Shown here piece by piece: positions 12,401 to 22,000 of a DNA stretch of 64,000 nt. The notes beneath the pieces were generated by a model. The model was not told the origin of the DNA, made no database searches, and worked only from the letters and a program-made list of their open reading frames with translations. Every line of letters begins with the position of its first letter. Positions within the stretch are counted from its first letter, which is position 1. Origin of the DNA: Castor canadensis (lineage: Eukaryota > Chordata > Mammalia > Rodentia > Castoridae); contig NC_133396.1 in NCBI RefSeq assembly GCF_047511655.1, positions 129,093,490 through 129,157,489 on the forward strand, written 5' to 3'. Both the position numbers and the translations under genes were made by a program.

Positions 12401-15400
12401 GTAATCCTAAAGATAGTGTCTCAAAAGAACTACAGTGAGTGGCCAGTGGGCTATGTGGGACAAGGAAGAGCATGTAACTCAGCAGAGCATGCTGAGCACA
12501 CGCACTATCAAGGACCCAGTAATGATGGTCCATGCCCACAGTAGAAGGGAAGGAACACGGTCTGCTTACTTGCCTCTCAGTAACCCTCAGGGGACAGGTA
12601 TGCACTGCTGAACTACCTAAATGCACTGGGTGACTGACCAAGTTCTCTGAGTTTCAATGTCCCACTCTAAATAGGAAGAGGACTCTGAAGTCCTGGGTGG
12701 TCTTTTGGTGGGGAGAAGTCTCTTTCCTCAGGGTCCATCCAGGACCCCATCCTGGCACGTCCCACCTCCCACGCTCCAGTACCTGGAGTGGATGCCATCC
12801 ACAAACGGCCCCCCTCGACCCTTCAGCTGGTCCACCTCTTGGCGCAGCTTCTCAATCTCTTCAGACAGGCGGCCCTGTGCCAGGCAGACCCAGGGTGGGG
12901 TGGGAACCAGGGAAGGGCAGAGAGGGGAGAGTGGACATCAGAGAGGGACAAAGAGGACAGCAGAGTTGGGGAGAAGCAGAAGAGTACAGTGCAAAGTCAA
13001 AAGCCAGGGGCCCCAGGCCAGGGCCATGGATGAAGAGGTGTGACTGGAAAGTGAGCAGAAGGTCAACAGAAGGGCTGGACTAGGAACAAGCTGTGTCTGG
13101 GGAAAGGACTCTACTGAAGTAGGCCATCTGATCCATCACCACCAGACAAACGCATGGCAAAGGAGGCTAGGCAGCAGGGATCCCTGGTGCCCTCCCAACA
13201 CATTGCTGAGGCTGATCCTCCCCTTGCCTCACCAGGGTAGGCTCCCACCAAATCCTCTGATAAGAGCCATTCATGGGGCCCTGGGTCTGCTGCACACTCT
13301 GTGCCCTATGTTTATGGCCTTCATTTCTTTTTTTAACCTCTGGGTAGTAATATATCAACTGTGCTGGACTGTGGTGCAGAGTGATGAAATAACAATGTAC
13401 ATGGACTGACAGAGAAGCTAACACAGAGCTGGGTATCAGAGCAGCTACATGAAAACCAGGATTGTTGGCAGAGTGGCTCAACTGGTAGAACACCTGCCTA
13501 GCAAGCCCAAGGCCCTGAGTTCAAACCCCAGAGTTGCCAAAAAAAGAAAGAAAGAAAGAAAGACAAGAAAAAGAAAAACAGTAGTGTCCTTTCCTCATAG
13601 CCACCAGGGCCCTCCCAGGCTGGATGGGGCTGGCCAGCAGCTGGGTACCTTGTGGTGGTGCTGCTCCTCAATCTGTCGCTGGGAGCTCTCCAACTCCTGG
13701 ATCAGTGTGTTCTGGGGGAGAGAAGCTGTGAGCCAGGGACCCCCACCCCACCAGCTTCCCTGATCTGGCCCTGCCCTCCAGGCCTCCCAGCCCACCTCTC
13801 CAGGCTGGCCCACCCCTCCGCAGCCCCAAATGTGTGGCTGTACTCACTAAAGTTCTGGCCAGCCCTCCCTGTCCCACTCCTCACCCTTACCCCTCCAAAC
13901 CCCACCACCCCCAACCCCACCTGGGGAGGCCCCACCCACATGCTCCTCTCACCACACCCCTTCTAACAGCCCCTCCCCGCCCACCCAGGCCCTCTGCACC
14001 TTCTCCTCTAGGGCTGCCATGCGCTCCTTGAGGTGGAGCTGCAGGCGCTCGTTGGACTCGCTAAGCAACCGATCCACGGTGTCTGAGAGCCGCTTGTTGT
14101 GGTCTTCATTCATCTTCTCACGCTGGCGCACCTGCACAGCCGCCCACCTTGCACCAGGCCCTTAGGGCCTGAACATCACCCTCCTCAAGAACCACCCATT
14201 CCCGCGGAGGTTCTATTCCCCTCACCTGTCTCCTCTCCAGCTCTCCACATCACCTCCTCCCCACCTCTTTCTGCCCCTGTGTGGCTCTCTCCCTGGACCA
14301 GCCTTTCTTCAGTGGCCCCCATCCTGAGAGCCTGCCCTGGAGACAGGGAGGTGGCCTAAGAGCCCAGAATAGTGCCCTCACCCTTGCCAGCTCCTGGTTC
14401 TTCTCCTCCAGCTGCCCTTCCAGCTGCCGCAGGTGCTCCTCAATGTTGCCATGTCGTTCCTCAGCCTAAAGACAGGGATGGGTCAGTGTATCCTGGAAGT
14501 CTCTGTTCCTCCTGCTCGGGCCCCCATATCCCAAGGTAGCCAGGGTAGCCTTGGAAATCAGGGTCTCAGGTGTCAAGGAAACCCAGCCCTACCCTATCTA
14601 TCATCTTGGAATAGAACCACCATCACCACTGCCATGTCCTCCTCCCCTCCCCTGCCATGTCCCCCACATCCTTCCTGCTCAGGCCTATCCTTACAACATC
14701 TCAGAGCTGACAACTCAAGAGACTATCAATTCTCCCCTTATTTCCAGAAGAAAAAAAAATCTCCACTTGAAAGCAAGAGATACTGTACATATCCTCTGTG
14801 CCTCAACAGAGAACATGGACTCAAGTCAGAGTACCTGGGTTCAAATCCTGGCCCCCTCTCTTACTAGCAATGTGATCTTGGGAAGTCACTGAAATTCTAT
14901 GTGCCTTGGATTCCTTAACTATAAAATGTGGATAACACCACCTGTGCCCAATGGACCCTTGCAAGGACTAAATAACATAACCCATGGCAAACATCTAAAA
15001 CACTTACTGTACTTACTATACTCCACAATGCTAGCTTCACCATGATTGCTACCTTTGTTACTAAATCAGCCCTAAGAAAGTGGTCTTCTTTCCCCTTCAT
15101 GTGTCTACAGAGACGGAGACCCTATTGTTTTTGCTAACAAGGTATTGCAGAATACCACACATTTTACAGTCAGGAAACCCTTCCTTAAAATCCTCCTGCT
15201 ATGACTCACTTGAACATATTAATCACTTCAGCCCATCCCTTCTTGTCAGTTTCTGCTCTGCATCCCACACATAACATTCTCTGCTGTAATTTAAACTCAG
15301 TCCTTCATGCTTAGGGACTAGAAGACTGAAGAGACCACCAAGGCCAACTTCACCTTCACAGAGATAAGTTAGGGAAGGGGTGACTTTCTCCAGGTCACAG

Positions 15401-18400
15401 AGCCAGTGAGTAGCAGAAGCCGACTTGGTCCCAGGTCTCCTGAGACACAGCCAGGCTGCAGGCTCCATCTCCAGAGCACCTGAGCTGTCACACTGGCCAG
15501 TAACCAGTCTCTATCTTTAGAAGTTCAGGAATGCTTGGGTGCTTATCAAACACAGATTTCCTTCTATGCCTGGGCTTGGGGGTAGCTATGGTGATCCCAC
15601 ATTAGGTTCCCCAAAGTCTCCCCAGTTGAAAAGACTCCTAAATTCTTCTGATTACCCTCTGCATGTCTAAGTCCATTCATATACCTTGCTCTTCCATAAC
15701 CTGTTGTTTTCAGCCTTCTCACCTCTTAGGAATTATTACTCAATAAAGTTATACTCCCCTTTTATTCATCCTAAAGCTGCAGCCTTCAAGCAACCAGAGG
15801 CACTGCCTAAATCTAGAATGCTTCTATTTGGTGAAGAAAGATGTGTTCAACCTCAGTTCCCACCCTGACTACCTTCCAGAGAGATACAGACTTCAATCAT
15901 ATCTTCCCTGGGGTTTCATCTTCCCTGAGGTAAAAATCCTAATCTTTCCATGCCAGCCCCAAAGGAAAAGAAGTATGAACGATAACAGTGTGAATGATAA
16001 TAAAAATACTGTGTATCAGTGGAGCTGCATCTCCTTCAAGTACTTTTAGCCTCCTTTATATGGGATTGTCACATCCTGTGGGTGATGAGGGTAGGGATTA
16101 CTCTTCCAAATGACAGCCACAAGGGAGTATTTGGTGTCACATAGTGGGAAGCAGTTCTCTGTCTCCCAGCTGATGTGCCTCCCATTCTCCCTACTCCCTG
16201 CCTGGCTGCATAAGAGCTGGGGATGCAGAGGTCAGAGATTGATCCCAGGCCATTGGCCCTCTTGCCTTGGTGAGAGCTGCAATTCTCTGAGCCAGCTCAG
16301 CCTCCACCTCTGGCAGCGTTTCTGCCTTGCGCATGGTCTGCTGCAGCTTCTGCTCTGCCACCTCCAGCAACTCCTGTAGGTGCCGGGCCTTCTCCTCACA
16401 CTAGCAATGTGGGGCAAGGAAGAGATCCAAGAGGAGAGACTCAGTACCCATCCCCACCCCACCTCAGCAGAGAGCAGGTGTCAGGTCAGAAGGATCAAGG
16501 AGCAATCTTGGTTCTTGACTGCCCATGATGCCTGACTTCCTCTGTCCCAAGAGGGCCTGTACAACCCCAGGGCTTCTAGATGACCAACGAATGGTTCCAG
16601 CCTGATCAGCAGGACCTCTAGGGACAGGCACAGCACCCACTCTTCTACCTGGCGGTGCAGGGACTCCTTGTTGGCCAGCTCATTCTCCAGTTTGTCATTG
16701 AGATCATGGATGGATGTAGCCTCACGCTGAGCAGCCAGGTAGCGCTTCTCCAGCGTGGTTATTCGCTCCTCCATGTCCTCTTTCTGGGCTAAAGCCTGGG
16801 TGGGGTGGGAGGGAAGGTCACCAGCCTTTCACCATCCCTCCCACCCCCCATCTGTACCTCCTCATCAACAACTAACTGTAACCCAGAAAGGGCCATGATC
16901 AGTTTCTAGCCTTGACCCAACCTCCCATCACTCCTCCCCACCCTAGACCCCCAGTGTACAGGCTCGCACACCCCAGCTGTTGCCTGACCTCTATCCACAC
17001 CCACCTGAGTGTCAACACCCGCACTCAGCAAGATAAGGTCACTGAGAGCAGGCCTGGGCCCTCACTCACCTCCCGGAGATCCCGCTGGTGCTTGCTGCTC
17101 AGCTCCTCTGACTTGATGAGGTCCCGGCGGGCTGTGCCCAGGTCCTCCTCAAGTTCAGTCACAGTTGCTGTCAAAGTGACCAGTCGCTCCCGGGCCTGGC
17201 TCAACTCAAAGTTTTGCTTCTCCAAGAGCTCCTGCAGCTCCTCCACCCGGCCCATGTCATCCTCCAGGGACAGTGAGTCATCAGTCAGTCATGGGGCCCA
17301 GGGCATCCCATACCCTGTCCTACCCAAGGGGGGTGGAAGAAGGGAACCACATGCCCACAAGTCACAGCTCTGCCCCCACATTAGAGCACAGCTCCAGGTA
17401 TACCTTCCTTTCTCCAGTCCCCAGGAAAAACACACTCTTGACAGTTAGTAAATACCTTTGCTCTCCTGTATATCTCTTTAAAAACAATTGTTTCTAGTTT
17501 TACCTGCAATCTCAGTCTCTTGTAACCCAGGAAGGGAACAAAGGCTCAGAGAAAGAAGGAATCTTGCCTGATGCTTACACAAAGGTTCCTAACAATTCAA
17601 GTGGACAAGCATATCACATGCCTAGCACAAGAACAAAAATCTATAAATTTCTTTGCAGGTGAAGGGCTGGGGAGAAGAAGGAAAGAGAAGCCCAAACTTA
17701 ATTTGACCAGTTACTTTACTGAACTCAGGCAGGTAGAGCCTCCCATTCCTGTCTTGGGGAATACAAGCCTCTGTTAAACAGCTCCCTATTACCCACCTTC
17801 CACAGGCATTTTGGTCCCAGCTCCACAGTTCCCTCCTCTTCTGTGACTCCATCCCGAACCCCTGCCCCCTGCTGCAGGGCAGACACCTGTAGAACACAGC
17901 CCCGGAGGAAATGAGTCAAAGAGAACTTTCTACCTATTGCAGACCCTTCTGTGTCCCCAGCTCTTGGAAAGGGGTGCCTGGCCTAGCCTTGTAACAGTCT
18001 CTAGCCACAGTGGGGAGAAATCTGATGAGGAGCAAAGTGGAACAAAGGGGTAAACCAGGTGAACTTCTGGGAGCTGCAGTGTGCAGACCAAGGGTGAGAA
18101 GGCAGCTTACCTGCTGGTGGGCTCCTGCCAGCTGCTCCTCCAGTGTGGTAACTCTTTCCAGTGCTGCCCTGAGCCGCTCTCGCACCTGTCCAAGTTAAGG
18201 GGAGATGGAGGAAGAAAGGGGGACCCTACCAGACTCAGGCTAGAGGGGCCTGGGCTTGGTCTACTACTATCAGTGAGGGAAAGTGAAGGGCCTCCCAAGG
18301 GACAAATTCCCAGGAGGGAACTTAGGAGAACTTGAAATCAGGCTAGTGGTAGGAAGCAGCCAGTTAAAAGACAGTCTTCCTCAAACATGGTACAAAGAAC

Positions 18401-18961
18401 TCAGAGAAGGGACATGAGGCTTGGGACAGCCTAGCTGCACCGGGGAGACATCAGGGACAAGTGAGTGAGTACCTTCTCATCCAGGGCCTTGTGGTGCTCA
18501 AAGAGTGACTTGAGGGCCTTTAGCACCTCCACCTCACTGGAGACCCCTGAAGGTGACTGGGCCTGGCGCTTCACCACAGTCATCCGCAGTGACCGCTCAT
18601 GGCGGGACACAAGACACTCCAGATGTTCCAGAAGCAGCTAGTAGGAAGCAGAGGAGGGCAGGAGGGAGGGCTGTAAGTATGTGCTCCAGGGACCACAAGC
18701 AGAGTCTGTATGATCACTGAGTAGACAGGAGTATTGCCATAACTTTGATAAAATGATGAAGTTCTCCCATGTTAGTAAAGAGCTGTTCCCAATTAAACAC
18801 ACACACCCAACTCAGCTGCCCTGGCCTCTCCAGAATCCCAACCCTTCCATGACCCAGAAACTGTAAGAGCCCAGCAATGGTGGCTAAATTGTCTGATTAT
18901 GACCTTAGGATGTGAGATAGGGAGAGGTCAGGATAAGGCTGGGCCTGTTCTCTTGATTGAG

Positions 18962-19005
<44 letters not shown>

Positions 19006-22000
19006 GCGTTTATCCTCACTTACCCTTGTGTTATTCCGTTCTGCTTTCAGCTCTGATATCTCTTCCTCCCGCTCTAGAAGCTGCTCCCGACACATGCTCA
19101 GCTCCCGAGTTAAGGTGGCAAATTCCTGAAAACCCCCAAGACCCCTCAGTGCTTGGGGATTCACCCACTAAGCAGCATCCTGCATACTCAAGTCCATGGT
19201 GGGCTTCTGTCAACCGTCCCTTACTTCCACCTGCCTCCCCCAAAAAAATTCCAACCCATTCACATTGCAGGGTAGTAAGCCTGTAGCTAGCATGAGCTTC
19301 TCCAGGTGGTCTGGGGATCTCTGAGTCCTCCATGTAGTCCAAGTGTGATCCGAGGAAACAGAGTTGCACAGAAACACAAGAAAGCTACTGAGTCTGCTCT
19401 GCAGCCCCTTCCCTCTTCAGCCACCACTGTGATCAGTTTACTCCCTCCTTCCTACTCAGCCTTTCCATTTGTCCAGCAATCCAGTGGCCTTTTCTTTTAG
19501 AAACTCATGGAAGGGAATGCCATTGCTGGTTTGGCAGAGTGAGGTCCACATCAAGATGATGAGTGTCAGAGAGGGAAGAGGAATGTATTATGAAGCTTTT
19601 ATCTGAGTGAGTCCCAGGAAGCTCTCTTTCTCCCCCTCCCCAGGGCTTTGAAAGCTGGAGGTGGCTAGTGAAACAAGTGGATTGAAGGATCCACCTATCC
19701 AGGAGCAAGAGGGCACAGACTGCTCAATCAGTCAGTCATGTGGCTTCAGTGTTGGCTTCCTGGAAGCCCCACTCAATGAGGCCAGGGCTGCAGTTTATTG
19801 CCTGATGGTAGGGTACCTGCCTGGGCCTTACTGAGTGTGTGGGACACACTTCCACACTGTCAGATCCATACACTTTAGAACACCCTTCCTGACCATCCTC
19901 TTCCAGCAGGACAAGGATTCAGGAGAGAAAGCCTGGCCCCACAATTCCAAATCCATCACACCCTTTCTACTTAGTATACATCTCCTTATTTCAGAAAGGT
20001 TCTCAGATGAGTGGCCCACACTCTAGCTGCCAAGGTCTAAGAGCTACTGAACAGAGGATGCAGCCCAACTCTTGCACACCAAGAATTCATGGCCAAAGGA
20101 AGAAGTCCCAAAGCAGTCCCCTCTTATCACTACAGGCCAGGCAAAAGTGGCTGAATGGGTTGTGGGAATGGACAAGGGACTAGAGAAGCAATAGCAGGAG
20201 AACCTCTAACCCTATTCCTTGATAGCTGTATTTCAATCCAGGCCATGGTCAAAGGCAGTCAAGGTCAAGCATTTCACACTCTGAAAGCTAAGGCCTGAGC
20301 TTGATGCTGCTTCATGCCTCAGCTAACATGCACACATGCATACATACACACACACACATACACACATGCTTATACCTACAGACAGGTCTTGATGGCCTAT
20401 CCCCACCCCCACACTCTGTACCATGACACTGCCACAAAAGGGCTGTGATGCTTTCTGCCCCCCTAGCCTCAAGCTGAGTGACTGCCATTCTCCCCTCCCC
20501 AAGATGCCTGCTCCTTCCCTCCATAACTTTAACTCATCTGAAGGACACTGCCCCAAAACACACTATCTACAAAGTGCCATACAAACTTCTCACCCTCGTT
20601 TTCGAACTTCTCTCTCATGGCTCCTTTCCATTTACCCTAAGACCTAGTCCACCGAGGCCTCTTGCTGTTTCTAAATACCAACATGCCTTCCTGATGCCAC
20701 ACCTTCACCCAGTAGGCTACCTCCCTACCACCAGAATCCCCTTATTCCTCCTACTGCAGAGCCCAAACCTCTGTGGCCACCTGCTGAGGTCAGATACCTC
20801 TTCCAAAGCTCATCTCAAAGGTCACAGCCTCCTCAGGACCTTTCCAGAACAATAATCATGAAGGCTAAGAATCAAATCTCAGCTCTGCCCCTGTTAGTTA
20901 TGTGACCTTGGACAAATCACCTAACCTCTCTGAACCTGTCCTATGATCTGTAAGACAGAGCAATTCTCTTTGGGAATTGCTATGAGAATTAAATGAATAC
21001 ACAATACAGAAAGTTTGGAGCACAAGCCCATCCCAGGCAGCTATTTTTATCACTGATGTTATGCTTAACCACCCTTGTGGGCCTCTTTACCTTCCTCTAC
21101 ATTCTCTCCTATGCCTCTTCAGGAACAGGGTCTCACTTCTTCACTCAAGTGCATGTTCAGAGCTTCATGCACAGTGAGGTAGGAGAAGCCCACCTTCCCC
21201 CCACCTCTTCATCAGGGTTCCCATCCCGTCTGTGCTCTGGGTACAAAACCTAGCCACCCAAGCTCAGGCCCAGCTCTTCTTCCTGCATCTGGAGAAAGGG
21301 CCTGGAGCTAAGGCTTGAACTGTGTGGCTCCTCAGGGCTGCCTCCCCAACCCGGCAGTGTCCCCACCAGCTCAGGGTGAACTATGCAATGCATCCACTGC
21401 CTGGTTTTGCCACCCATCTCTTCCTAAGAGGAGGTGGAGAAGACGGGCTGTTCATTCTGTCACTGAGAACTGTGCTCAAAGACAGACAATTGCCAACCAC
21501 GCCCCCAGGCCTGGTTACCAGGCAGAGTTCACACCATTTCTGACAAGCAGCCGCATTACTCAGGTTTCTGCTCCCCTCTCCATCCTCAGAGCATTCATTC
21601 GCCTGAAATATCTACCAAATGAATGACAAGAAGGAATGTGGAGTTCCAGGGTCAACATGAGGAAGTAGAAATACAGGGAAGGGTGAGACACTTTACCTGT
21701 CGGTGCACGGCCCAGAGTTCAAGTCCTCCCTCTACCACCTATTAACTGTGAGGTCACAAGCAATCGATTAGTCTCCCCAAGTCTCCATTTCAACGTTGGT
21801 AAAACAGGATGATGATGACAATGGTACCAAATTTATCACTGTGAGAAACTGCTGAGACAACTTCTACAGAATGCTTAGCCCATAGGAAATACACAATAAA
21901 TGGTGGCTACACTACAGCTCGTGGCAGTGCCACCAAAGAGCATGAGACACCTGGCATCTGCACTCAGCTCTGCCTATAATTGTCTATGTGATGCCCCTTG

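Noticed and set aside
13449-13763. Plus frame with [20 protein letters not shown]
   Set aside because: Translation of an ID SINE. The same peptide pattern recurs at 48.7 kb and 57.5 kb, in other SINE copies.
18928-19286. Frames rich in repeating His-Thr or Val-Cys
   Set aside because: Produced by translation of the (AC)20 microsatellite.
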